From Rhodococcus globerulus NBRC 14531 (GTDB taxonomy: Bacteria > Actinomycetota > Actinomycetes > Mycobacteriales > Mycobacteriaceae), in assembly GCF_001894805.1 (NCBI RefSeq), contig NZ_BCWX01000001.1, positions 992,001 through 1,056,000 on the forward strand: a stretch of DNA of 64,000 bases, written 5' to 3'. The notes beneath the pieces are model-generated. The model searched no databases, was not told the origin of the DNA, and saw only the letters and a list, made by a program, of their open reading frames with translations. This document shows positions 9,121 to 17,363 of this stretch, one piece after another. The position numbers and the translations under genes were made by a program. Every line of letters starts with the position of its first letter. Position 1 is the first letter of the stretch.

Positions 9121-9867
9121 ATGGCTGAACGAATTGAAAACCTCTTGCAAACTCGGGCAGATCTGAGCCCGTATCTGATTCATTTCACGCGCGATACCGA
9201 CTCTCCCGCGAGGGTAAATCTACTGAGCATCCTTGATGGCGGGACGATCGATGCGAAGACCGATTTCGGGATGGCCAAGGCGCTGGTGAACGAATTCGGC
9301 GCTGAGCAGGCGGGTGCCTTAGACGGCGCGGGATTGAGTCAGAAGGTGGTCTGCTTCACGGAGACGCCTCTGGAGCACTGTTCGATGATGGTCAAAGAGA
9401 TTGTCGGACGGTCCTGTAGATTTACGTCTTATGGGATCGTGTTCACGAAATCCGTTGCGAAACAAAGAGACTGCAATCCGGTGTGGTATCTCAATATGGA
9501 CGTGGGAAACCGGAGTTGGCTTACCAAGGATGTGAACGTGATGGTCGAGGACTGTATCAATCACATTCGTAGTGGAGGCAAAGCGGATCCAGCAAAGATG
9601 GGACGGTATCGGATGCTACGACTATTTCCATTTATGGAGCAGACCCTGGGTGTGAACAAGGATTTTTCGTGGGAACGTGAGTGGAGGTGTCGGGGTGATT
9701 TCGTCTTCGGTTCGAAGGATGTATCTGCTGTATTCGCGCCGGAGGCTGAGCATGACGACTTGAGTAGGGAAATCCGAGACCTCGCGACAGCATGGAAAAC
9801 CCGTGATGTGCCGATTCTAGATCCGACTTGGTCGCTTGAGCGAATGATGTCAATCCTGGATACTTAG
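9121..9867 (+). CDS. AbiGi-like protein, possible abortive-infection component
   Basis: A soluble protein of about 248 residues that resembles the AbiGi family (abortive phage infection, antitoxin side of AbiG). The resemblance is from remembered motif order: an N-terminal LIHFT, a SILDGGTI element, then KVVCFTETPLEH (family pattern MVCFCDIPL), SYGIVFTKS, NPVWYLN, and a late WEREWRCRGDFVF. The same fold class (small ADP-ribosyltransferase-like or DUF2971-like proteins) shares the EREWR motif, so that is an alternative. ATG 9121 is chosen; TTG 9115 is in frame, and no ribosome binding site is clear for either because the transposase remnant ends only 12 bp upstream. The next gene on the same strand may be its partner. 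Confidence 0.5.
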   Translation: MAERIENLLQTRADLSPYLIHFTRDTDSPARVNLLSILDGGTIDAKTDFGMAKALVNEFGAEQAGALDGAGLSQKVVCFTETPLEHCSMMVKEIVGRSCRFTSYGIVFTKSVAKQRDCNPVWYLNMDVGNRSWLTKDVNVMVEDCINHIRSGGKADPAKMGRYRMLRLFPFMEQTLGVNKDFSWEREWRCRGDFVFGSKDVSAVFAPEAEHDDLSREIRDLATAWKTRDVPILDPTWSLERMMSILDT

Positions 9868-10051
9868 GGAGAACTGATCTCTGAGGCAGGTACGTGGGTT
9901 CGGGGACTATCTGTGTGGAGAGTGTCGTTGGTACTGCGCTGGGTTCGCTGTGCTGCGCGGTTTCGTACCGGCGGCAGAACGTAATGGTCAGCGCCGCTGC
10001 AGCGGAAGATATTTGCACTGCTGCGTTTCGCGATCGGAGATACTGGCTGGC

Positions 10052-11245
10052 ATGGCAACCTCGAATGAATCTGGCGCGGGATCGACACTCGGCACATCCA
10101 TGTTCAAGCAGGCGAAGAAGACCGGCTATGACCTTCGAGAAGGGGAGCGGTACGGAGTGCGGCAGGGTGAGGAAGGAATTACGGAGCGGATCCTGCTTGA
10201 GCTTGCGAAGAAGATCCCCGAATTACGCATTCAATCATTCGCGCATGCGAAAGAAGCGAAGAATGGCGCAGACTGGGAGTGGTGGATTTCCGATACCTCC
10301 GGGCGATGGATTCAGATTATAGTTCAAGCAAAAAAGTGGTGGCCGCAAACCCGCGGTAGGCAGATTGGTGGTCACTACAAGATCAACCATGTCATCGCAC
10401 CCAAATCTGCGAACCCGCAACAGCAGATCGACGTTCTAGTGAAGCATGCGAAAAGTGTAGGGGCACTAGCGATTTATGCTCTCTACAACGAGGCATCACG
10501 TACAAAATACAGCAAACATCGTTGCTGTCTAGGTCCATGCGGTGACCGAATCACCGTCGTCAACGCGGACGCCGTCCGGCGGCGATTCAGGGGAGATAAG
10601 GATACGATCGCGGACGTCCCGCTCGTGAAAATCCGTCCCTTTGCACTTCCCTGGTCGTGCCTGCTCGATCGACCCACGTTACGTCCAGTCCCTGAAGATG
10701 TTAGAGGACTGGGTGTAGACGAAGTCGCGGAATCAGTGGCTTGGCTCATGTCAGGGAACAACCCGTCGGGTCGGGATGAAGGAAATTTGGCGGTACAACT
10801 GCTCGCGAATCTGCGTCGTTTGCACATAATGGACATTGGACGAAACGATGTAGGTGAGCCAATTGGTTTGGCACGGTATCGGCACCTGGTCAGTGATGGC
10901 GTGCCGGTCGAGTGGGCCCTCCCCGGCCTCCTAGTACGTGATACCCCGGCTCCGAAGATTTATGTGGATCGTCAGTCTCCTGAGTTCATGCGCAGGCATG
11001 CGATGCAGGGTTACGGGGACGAGCACTATCCGCCGTTGCCCGGGTATGTGCGAGCGGTGAGGGATGGCGAATCGCTCTACGAAGAGTCTGTTGAAGAAGT
11101 GTCCTATCCGGGCATCAATGGGAAGCTCGATGGTGATGACAATGCGTACAGGTCGTACGAACGATTCGACCATCCTCTAGCTGAGTTGGGCGCGTTACCA
11201 AAACACGTCGTCGTTTACGACGCGCGCTTGCTCGACCGCGGCTGA
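10052..11245 (+). CDS. DUF6615-type protein, possible nuclease-like effector
   Basis: A protein of about 397 residues. Near its N-terminus it has GEEGITERILLELAKKIP, then GADWEWWI, IIVQAKKWWPQ, and after 50 residues QQQIDVLVKHAKSVGALAIYALYN. This order matches the DUF6615 family as I remember it. The Asp of GADWEW followed by a strand ending in QAK fits the D...(E/Q)xK core of Mrr-like PD-(D/E)xK nucleases (inference, not demonstrated). The C-terminal half is unrecognised. ATG 10052 has GGAGA eleven bases upstream; the frame is open to 9950 but that extension looks non-coding. It follows the AbiGi-like gene by 184 bp on the same strand in an IS-scarred island, which suggests a two-gene defence module. 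Confidence 0.5.
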   Translation: MATSNESGAGSTLGTSMFKQAKKTGYDLREGERYGVRQGEEGITERILLELAKKIPELRIQSFAHAKEAKNGADWEWWISDTSGRWIQIIVQAKKWWPQTRGRQIGGHYKINHVIAPKSANPQQQIDVLVKHAKSVGALAIYALYNEASRTKYSKHRCCLGPCGDRITVVNADAVRRRFRGDKDTIADVPLVKIRPFALPWSCLLDRPTLRPVPEDVRGLGVDEVAESVAWLMSGNNPSGRDEGNLAVQLLANLRRLHIMDIGRNDVGEPIGLARYRHLVSDGVPVEWALPGLLVRDTPAPKIYVDRQSPEFMRRHAMQGYGDEHYPPLPGYVRAVRDGESLYEESVEEVSYPGINGKLDGDDNAYRSYERFDHPLAELGALPKHVVVYDARLLDRG

Positions 11246-11665
11246 CGAAGTACGAGTGCGATGGGTTCGCAGGGAAGCGGTGACCTTCCAGACAGTGCTG
11301 ATGGTGAGAGACGTTCATGAGTGCGTCGCGCGGCCGGTCTGCTCAGGGCTATTTCGTGTCAGGGAATCAAGGCTCTGAAATCTCGGTTTTCTGGCCCACG
11401 GAGAGTAGGCCAAGTGGTCGGACCGGCCGCTAGTGTGAGGCAATAGTGGTTCGCGTCAGAGGTTTCCATTGGAAATCGGTCGGAGTATGTCTGCTACTAA
11501 TGCGACGTGCCGCTGTGTCGGATTTGCGTTGATCGCAGGTAGCAGCGCTGGTGTGGCCGCTCCTGTGATGTGATTGCTGTCGAGCCCGTCAGGGCTTGCG
11601 ATTCTTTTTCGGTATGTCGCACCAGTGTGAGAGCCGCCAAGGCGGCACGTGATGAGGAGAGAACG
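11246..11665. other. Intergenic region at the right edge of the accessory island
   Basis: 420 bp without a credible gene. Small frames on both strands lack start signals and homology that I can recognise. I found no tRNA, no transposase fragment and no clear terminator. It probably carries the promoter of the winged-helix gene at 11666 and the junction between acquired and core DNA. Confidence 0.4.
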
Positions 11666-12211
11666 ATGGCCTTTGCCGGCAACGTGGACGAATTGGCGCT
11701 GCTTCAGTCGGTGCGGCTCAAGGAACGCGTCGGATCGGGTGTTCTTGCCGAGCACCTGGGAGTGAGTGCGGCATCCGGACAGGCCGCGTACGACGCCCTG
11801 GTCGAACAGGGTAAGGCCGTGGAGAGCGACAATGAGATCAGTCTGACGGACAAGGGTCTCGCCGAGCTGAACGATCAGCTCGATGCCGAGCGCGTGTCCA
11901 TCGACGAGGATTCGATTCTCGAGGTCCTCGAAGCCTTCCTGCCGTTGGACGAGGAATTCTCAGCTCTCCTCGCCAGTGCTGACGCCGCGTCGCTGGCAGA
12001 GCTGGATCGCCGCGCGTCCAACGTGTTCGACGATCTGTCCGCGTTTGTTCCGCGCCTGTCGCGGTATCAGGACTTGTTCTCCGACGCGCTTGCGAAAGTT
12101 CAAGCGGGGGAGTCGAAGTGGATTGCGGAACAGGGAATCGACTCGTACGCCACGGTGTGGGTGGAGATCCGCCAGGAGTTGTGCGAGGCGGCTGGCAAGT
12201 CGGAGAACTGA
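11666..12211 (+). CDS. Small winged-helix protein with PPDK-associated C-terminal domain
   Basis: 181 residues. Residues 8-65 look like a winged helix: LLQSVRLKERVGSGVLAEHLGVS, AYDALVEQGKAVE, and a wing ending ISLTDKGLAEL. Residues 78-180 follow a pattern I know from small actinobacterial proteins associated with pyruvate phosphate dikinase: a Y/L-x-x-FLxL(D/N)xxF helix, then LSAFVPRLSRYQDLFSDAL, and SYATVWVEIRQEL (family SYHtVWfELHedLL). A regulatory or accessory role is likely but the target is unknown. ATG 11666 has GAGGAG six bases upstream; the frame open to 11570 is rejected for lack of such a site. A strong hairpin terminator follows. Confidence 0.5.
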   Translation: MAFAGNVDELALLQSVRLKERVGSGVLAEHLGVSAASGQAAYDALVEQGKAVESDNEISLTDKGLAELNDQLDAERVSIDEDSILEVLEAFLPLDEEFSALLASADAASLAELDRRASNVFDDLSAFVPRLSRYQDLFSDALAKVQAGESKWIAEQGIDSYATVWVEIRQELCEAAGKSEN

Positions 12212-12229
12212 GCGTAGTTTCTCGCAGTT

Positions 12230-12261
12230 GGCCGTCCGTCTCCCCCGGGAGTCGGACGGCC
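12230..12261 (+). terminator. Rho-independent terminator after the winged-helix gene
   Basis: Perfect 9-bp stem GGCCGTCCG (12230-12238) / CGGACGGCC (12253-12261) with a 14-nt loop, followed by TTCGT, starting 18 bp after the stop codon. Confidence 0.75.
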
Positions 12262-12430
12262 TTCGTCGTGTCACAGCGAAGTGAAACTCGTTACTTCAGG
12301 ACATGAAGCGTGATGCGCATCACCCCCCACCCCCTTTCGGGGGTAGTGCGGGGGTGAGCCGGATCACTACCTTTCCTCTTATCGACGGTGAAGCCCACAG
12401 GGCAACACCACCGGACCACGGAGGAATCGA

Positions 12431-13781
12431 GTGACCACAGTCTCTCCCGCAGGGGGATCGAGTGCCGCAGGCACTGCGGCAGCCCCCGCGAAGACAACGA
12501 GTGTGCGGCGAGTTGCCATCGCCAGTTGTATCGGCACGACCATTGAGTTCTACGACTTCTTCATCTACGGAACCGCTGCGGCGCTTGTCTTTCCGACGGT
12601 CTTCTTTCCGGCGCTCGGGGCCACTGCCGGCACAGTGGCGTCGTTCGCGACCTTTGCCGTTGCCTTCATCGCACGGCCGGTCGGCGCAATGTTGTTCGGG
12701 CACTTCGGAGATCGCATCGGTCGCAAGAAGACGCTCATCTCCACTCTGTTGCTGATGGGTATTTCGACGCTGCTCATCGGTTTGCTGCCCGGCGCCGACA
12801 CAATCGGTGTTGCAGCTCCGATCATCTTGGTGCTCTTGCGCTTCGGTCAAGGATTTGCAGTCGGTGGTGAATGGGCGGGCGCAACCCTGCTCACCGCGGA
12901 ATACGCCCCGCCCGGCAAACGCGGCCTCTACGCCATGTTCCCGCAACTCGGCCCGGCCATTGCTTTTGTTCTCTCGAGCAGCACGTTCCTCATCACCGGC
13001 GCAGTTCTCGGCGACACCAACCAGGCATTCCTCGATTACGGCTGGCGAATCCCGTTCCTGTTCTCCATCGTGCTCGTCGGTATCGGCCTCTACATGCGCC
13101 TCGCTATCGAAGAAACTCCGGTCTTCAAGGCGGAGCAAGCTGATCGCGTCGCAGCGGAGAAGAACGAAGCCCCCCCGCACCCTCCCGTTCCTGGATGCAT
13201 GGCGTTTTCAGACCAAGGAAATTCTCCTCTCGGCCGGTGCGCTGGCCTGCCTGTTTGCCTTCTTCTATATGGGTACGGCATTCCTCACGAGCTACGGCAC
13301 CAAGACGCTCGGATTCTCCCGCCCGTTCGTCCTGTCCGTCGGTATTGCGTCCGCCTTTGTCTTCGGCGCCGCGATCATCGTCTCCGCGCTGTACTCGGAC
13401 CGGATCGGACGTCGCAAGGTCATCATGATCTCGTGTGGTCTGGCTGTGGTGTGGGCACTTATTCTGTTCCCGCTCCTCGATACCGGAACCCCTCTTGCAT
13501 TCATCCTCGGAATGTTCGGCACTCTGATGATCTTCGGAATCGCCTACGGCCCGTGTGGCGCACTGCTCCCGGAAATGTTCCAGACCCGCTACCGCTACAC
13601 CGGTGCCGGCCTCGGCTACAACCTCGCCGGTGTTCTGGGCGGCGCGGTGCCCCCGCTGATCGCAGCCCCGCTGGCCTCGGCCTACGGGAGCATGGCCATC
13701 GGAATCATGCTCGCAATCCTCGGTGTGGTGAGTCTCGTCTGCACCTGGGCGCTCGTCGAGACCAAGGACCACGCACTGTAA
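12431..13781 (+). pseudogene. MHS-family major facilitator transporter, frameshifted
   Basis: A metabolite:H+ symporter of the MFS (shikimate/proline/betaine branch) interrupted by a frameshift. From GTG 12431 (GGAGG upstream) one frame encodes the N-terminal six transmembrane segments, with IEFYDFFIYGTAAALVFP, the MFS signature GHFGDRIGRKKTL, and LRFGQGFAVGGEWAGA. At a run of seven C (13170-13176) it leaves the family alignment; the +1 frame then continues with TLPFLDAWRFQTKE, the GTAFLTSYG segment and SDRIGRRKV to the stop at 13779-13781. Removing one C joins the two into a 449-residue protein, the normal length. As written the first frame would give 482 residues with a nonsense C-terminus ending at 13879. 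It is either a true pseudogene, a phase-variable C tract, or a base-calling error. Confidence 0.85.
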
Positions 13782-13796
13782 GGACAGTTGTCGGGC

Positions 13797-13858
13797 GGGG
13801 TGTCCGGACTTCAGACAGTTACGGACACCCCGCACCGGGAAGTATGTCGTGCATCACA
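13797..13858 (+). promoter_or_regulatory. Putative activator site and promoter of the acyl-CoA ligase gene
   Basis: A perfect 10-bp inverted repeat, GGGGTGTCCG (13797-13806) and CGGACACCCC (13822-13831), with a 15-nt spacer. It is followed by a 21-bp block (13838-13858, beginning GGAAGTATG and ending CGTGCATCACA) that recurs with one mismatch before the aldehyde dehydrogenase gene at 17313-17333. The shared TGTCCG/CGGACA core suggests the binding site of the regulator encoded at 15589 (inference). The hairpin could alternatively serve as a terminator for the transporter gene, but it has a long loop and no T tract. Confidence 0.6.
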
Positions 13859-13947
13859 CCGAATCGAGTAAATTCGTAGATGAGAGGGTCCGCTGCGGCG
13901 GCCCCTCTCATAGGTGCCTGAACAGGTAACCGGAGAGGACAGAACAC

Positions 13948-15585
13948 ATGAGTACGCCGCTGCCCAGCTATACGTCCGGAGTATGGGACGGTCCGATGCT
14001 GGGCGACACCATCGGAGACAATCTCGATCGCACGGTTGCCGCGCACGGCGACCGTGATGCGTTGATCGACCATGCCAGCGGTCGACGATGGACGTACCGG
14101 GAGTTCGCCGAACAAGTGAACGGACTCGCTGCCGGACTTCTTTCCCGTGGTGTGGGGAAGGGCGACCGGGTGGGGATGTGGGCTCCCAACTGTCCGGAAT
14201 GGACGTTCACGCAGTATGCGACGGCAAAGATCGGCGCGATCCTCGTCAACATCAATCCGGCGTATCGCTCGCATGAGTTGCAGTACGTGCTCGAGCAGGC
14301 CGGAATCTCGACACTGGTGTCTGCGGCCAGCTTCAAAACTTCGGACTACGCGTCGATGATCGAGACGGTGCGGCCGCAGTGCCCTGATCTGACGTCGGTG
14401 ATCCTGCTCGGTTCACCCGAGTGGGACGGCGTGCTGGCGGACGGGTTGGCGGCGCAGGCAAGCGATCCGGCTCCTCTCGCCGCTGCGCAGGCTGCCTTGT
14501 CTGCGGACGATGCGATCAACATCCAATACACCTCGGGCACTACCGGTTTCCCGAAGGGCGCGACGCTCAGTCATCACAACATTCTCAACAACGGCTACTT
14601 CGTCGGCGAGTTGTGCCACTACACCGAAATCGACCGCGTGTGCATTCCGGTGCCCTTCTATCACTGCTTCGGCATGGTGATGGGCAACCTTGCATGCACC
14701 AGTCACGGTGCCGCGATGGTTATTCCGGGTCCGGCATTCGATCCGCGTGCGGCACTCGAGGCTGTGCAAGCGGAGAAATGCACGTCCCTCTACGGTGTGC
14801 CGACGATGTTCATCGCAGAGTTGGCGTTGCCGGAGTTCGATACATTCGACCTGTCGAGCCTGCGAACCGGAATCATGGCCGGCTCACCCTGCCCGGTCGA
14901 GGTGATGAAGCAGGTCATCGATCGCATGGGGATGGCCGAGGTATCCATCTGCTACGGCATGACAGAGACGTCTCCCGTGTCACTCCAGACCCGCTCGGAT
15001 GATTCCATCGAGCAGCGCACCGAAACGGTCGGACGCGTCGGACCGCACCTCGAGATCAAGATCGTGGACCCGGCAACAGGATTGACGGTGCCGCGCGGAG
15101 AACCGGGCGAGCTGTGCACGCGCGGGTACTCGGTCATGCTCGGGTACTGGGAGAACGCGGAAAAGACTGCGGAGGCGATCGACGCTGCCCGGTGGATGCA
15201 TACCGGCGACATCGGTGTCATGGACGAGGCCGGGTACGTCGCGATCACCGGACGGATCAAGGACATGGTCATCCGCGGCGGCGAAAACGTCTACCCCCGC
15301 GAGATCGAGGAGTTCCTCTACACCCACCCCGACATCCTCGACGCGCAGGTGATCGGCGTGCCCGACGCCAAGTACGGCGAGGAGTTGATGGTGTGGATTC
15401 AGATGCGCGAGGGCGCACGCGAACTGGACGCCGACGCCGTACGTGCCTACTGCACAGGTAAATTGGCGCACTACAAGATTCCGCGGTACGTGCATGTCGT
15501 CGACGAATTCCCCATGACCGTCACCGGAAAGGTGCGCAAGATCGCGATGCGCGAACAGGCAATGGAACTGATCGGGCAGGGCTGA
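13948..15585 (+). CDS. Acyl-CoA ligase (AMP-forming, FadD family)
   Basis: Activates a carboxylic acid to its CoA thioester via an acyl-adenylate; cytoplasmic. 545 residues with the ANL superfamily motifs: AMP-binding [16 protein letters not shown] (about residues 193-208), [18 protein letters not shown], the hinge [20 protein letters not shown] split around residue 425, and the catalytic Lys in MTVTGKVRK near the C-terminus. It resembles medium-chain/short-chain fatty acid ligases of the AcsM/FadD35 type. It is followed three bases later by the regulator gene, and shares promoter elements with the aldehyde dehydrogenase, so it probably activates the acid produced by the alcohol/aldehyde dehydrogenases downstream. 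Substrate chain length cannot be read from the sequence. Confidence 0.92.
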   Translation: MSTPLPSYTSGVWDGPMLGDTIGDNLDRTVAAHGDRDALIDHASGRRWTYREFAEQVNGLAAGLLSRGVGKGDRVGMWAPNCPEWTFTQYATAKIGAILVNINPAYRSHELQYVLEQAGISTLVSAASFKTSDYASMIETVRPQCPDLTSVILLGSPEWDGVLADGLAAQASDPAPLAAAQAALSADDAINIQYTSGTTGFPKGATLSHHNILNNGYFVGELCHYTEIDRVCIPVPFYHCFGMVMGNLACTSHGAAMVIPGPAFDPRAALEAVQAEKCTSLYGVPTMFIAELALPEFDTFDLSSLRTGIMAGSPCPVEVMKQVIDRMGMAEVSICYGMTETSPVSLQTRSDDSIEQRTETVGRVGPHLEIKIVDPATGLTVPRGEPGELCTRGYSVMLGYWENAEKTAEAIDAARWMHTGDIGVMDEAGYVAITGRIKDMVIRGGENVYPREIEEFLYTHPDILDAQVIGVPDAKYGEELMVWIQMREGARELDADAVRAYCTGKLAHYKIPRYVHVVDEFPMTVTGKVRKIAMREQAMELIGQG

Positions 15586-15588
15586 GTC

Positions 15589-17256
15589 GTGTTCGATTCT
15601 TCAGGAACTCGCGATCCGGTTCGGCCCGAGATCGCGCTTTCCTGGAAACGCTCGCGGCTCAGCGGAGTCGACCCGTCCGCGGCAATCGCAGTGGATACCG
15701 CCGACCAGGATGCCGAGAGCCGGTTGCTGCGCGCGGCTACTCCGGTGCTCGACGAAGTTGCGCAGCAGCTCGCGGGCACCGGATTCTGTGTCCTGCTGGC
15801 AGATCGGGAGTGCCGCGTTGTCGCGTCGGTGTACTCGGACCGTCTGGTCGAGCGGACGATCGAGCGTTTGGGTGTAGTCAACGGTTCACGATTCGGTGAA
15901 GAACATGCCGGCACCAACGCCCTCGGTACGCCGCTCGAGGTGGGGAGAGCCGTGGTGATCCACGGCGAGGAGCATTTCCTCGACAGCCTCAAAGGTCTCA
16001 GTTGCTACGGACAGCCGATTCTGCACCCGGTGACTCGCCGGGTCGAAGGCATTCTCGACATGACCGGTATTGTCTCGCAAGCTAACCCGCTGTTCGCGCC
16101 GTTCCTTGCGCGGGCAGCGGCGGACATCGAGAAGCGCCTACTCGAGGGATCGAAAGCGTCGGAGCAGCGGTTGGTCGACGCATTCCAGAGAGTGTCGCAT
16201 CAGCGCAACATTGCCGTCGCGGCCATCGGCGACGACATTTTGCTGAGCAACCGAACGGCGTTGGATCTGCTGGACACCGCAGACCATGTATCGCTCCGGT
16301 CTTTGATCGCCGACCTCAACCCGGACCAATCGAGATTGGTAACAGTCGAATTGGCGTCCGGTGCACTCGCGCGAGTCCAAGCCGACAGAATTTCCGGCGC
16401 CGACGGTGGAGCGCTTTTCCTGGTCGAACCACTCCAGCGTGAGCGGGCGCCAATTCGTCGGACGCATGAGCGGACTCCGTCTCCGGGGGAACGACTGCGC
16501 CGCGATCTGATGCGGGCGCGGGCGTCGTCGTCCGCAGTTGCCATCTCGGGTGAAGCAGGTTCCGGTCGAACTTCGGCAGCGTCGGACGTGGTCGGGAGCG
16601 TCGACGCCAGTTGGCACGATGCCACGCGAATCGCCTTCGACGGCCGTGAGCAATGGGTCACCGATCTCGTGCGAGCTGCCCGAAGGCGCTCGGGTGTTGT
16701 CGTGATCGAACAGGTGCAGCTGCTTCCCGATTCGGTGTTGCCCATGATCGCGGACTTGATCGACGCCAGCGCTGAGGGGCCGAGGATCGTTATGACCAGT
16801 GGAGCAGTAGCAGACCTACCGCCGACCATCGCGGCGTTGCTCTCGCGTTGCGCTTCCAGAGTTGTCATCGCCCCACTGCGCGAGCGGCAAGCCGAGATTG
16901 CCGAGTTGGCGCAGGCGATGCTGGAAGGGATCTCGCCCGAGCTGAGGTTGACCGCCAGTGCTGCCGAGGCGCTCACAGCGGCCAGTTGGCCGGGCAATCT
17001 CGCCGAATTGAGAGTTGTGCTGCATCGCGCCGCGGGCGATCGCGTGAGCAATCGCATCGACGTCACCGACCTGCCTGAGGACTATCGCACGACCACCAAG
17101 GTGTCGCGGTTGGCAGGACGGGAGAAAGCGGAGCGTCAGGCGATCATCGGAGCGTTGAAAGACTGCGGCGGCAACAAGGTTCACGCGTCGGCGCAGCTCG
17201 GTATCAGCCGAAGCACCCTGTACACACGGATGCGGGCGCTCGACATCACTGTGTAG
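15589..17256 (+). CDS. GAF / degenerate AAA / Fis-HTH activator, AcoR-like
   Basis: Transcriptional regulator of 555 residues in the AcoR/MimR layout. Residues 55-185 form a GAF-type sensor (GTGFCVLLADRECRVV, GSRFGEEHAGTNALGT, YGQPILHPVTRRVEGILD). Residues about 300-480 are an AAA-like domain in which Walker A reads GEAGSGRT (Arg in place of Lys), Walker B reads VVVIEQ, and no GAFTGA loop is present. The last 35 residues are a Fis-type helix-turn-helix (GGNKVHASAQLGISRSTLYTRM). Loss of GAFTGA fits actinobacteria, which lack sigma-54, so it must act with a sigma-70-type polymerase (established for the lineage; mechanism here inferred). GTG start 15589 lies four bases after the ligase stop. It probably controls the flanking promoters. 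Confidence 0.87.
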   Translation: MFDSSGTRDPVRPEIALSWKRSRLSGVDPSAAIAVDTADQDAESRLLRAATPVLDEVAQQLAGTGFCVLLADRECRVVASVYSDRLVERTIERLGVVNGSRFGEEHAGTNALGTPLEVGRAVVIHGEEHFLDSLKGLSCYGQPILHPVTRRVEGILDMTGIVSQANPLFAPFLARAAADIEKRLLEGSKASEQRLVDAFQRVSHQRNIAVAAIGDDILLSNRTALDLLDTADHVSLRSLIADLNPDQSRLVTVELASGALARVQADRISGADGGALFLVEPLQRERAPIRRTHERTPSPGERLRRDLMRARASSSAVAISGEAGSGRTSAASDVVGSVDASWHDATRIAFDGREQWVTDLVRAARRRSGVVVIEQVQLLPDSVLPMIADLIDASAEGPRIVMTSGAVADLPPTIAALLSRCASRVVIAPLRERQAEIAELAQAMLEGISPELRLTASAAEALTAASWPGNLAELRVVLHRAAGDRVSNRIDVTDLPEDYRTTTKVSRLAGREKAERQAIIGALKDCGGNKVHASAQLGISRSTLYTRMRALDITV

Positions 17257-17259
17257 TTG

Positions 17260-17333
17260 ACTGTCCGAATTGAGTTGTACAAAGTTCGGACAGTTAGCAC
17301 CCCCGGAAGCGCGGAAGTATGGCGTGCATCACA
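17260..17333 (+). promoter_or_regulatory. Putative activator site and promoter of the aldehyde/alcohol dehydrogenase operon
   Basis: A perfect 10-bp inverted repeat ACTGTCCGAA (17260-17269) / TTCGGACAGT (17285-17294) with a 15-nt spacer containing the palindrome TTGTACAA (17275-17282). Nineteen bases after it lies the 21-bp block 17313-17333, 20 of 21 bases identical to 13838-13858. The repeat starts two bases after the regulator's stop. The distance from the CGGACA core to the block is 20 bp here and 10 bp at the ligase promoter, a difference of about one helical turn. Confidence 0.65.
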
Positions 17334-17363
17334 TTTGCACCTCACTACTTCAGGGAGTTTCCG

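Noticed and set aside
11246..11665. tRNA or attachment site as the island border
   Set aside because: No cloverleaf-forming sequence or direct repeat matching the other side of the island could be found by eye.
17321..17340. Possible sigma-54 promoter (TGGC...TTTGCA) before the aldehyde dehydrogenase
   Set aside because: The GG-to-GC spacing is 14 rather than 10 bases, actinobacteria lack sigma-54, and the local regulator lacks GAFTGA.
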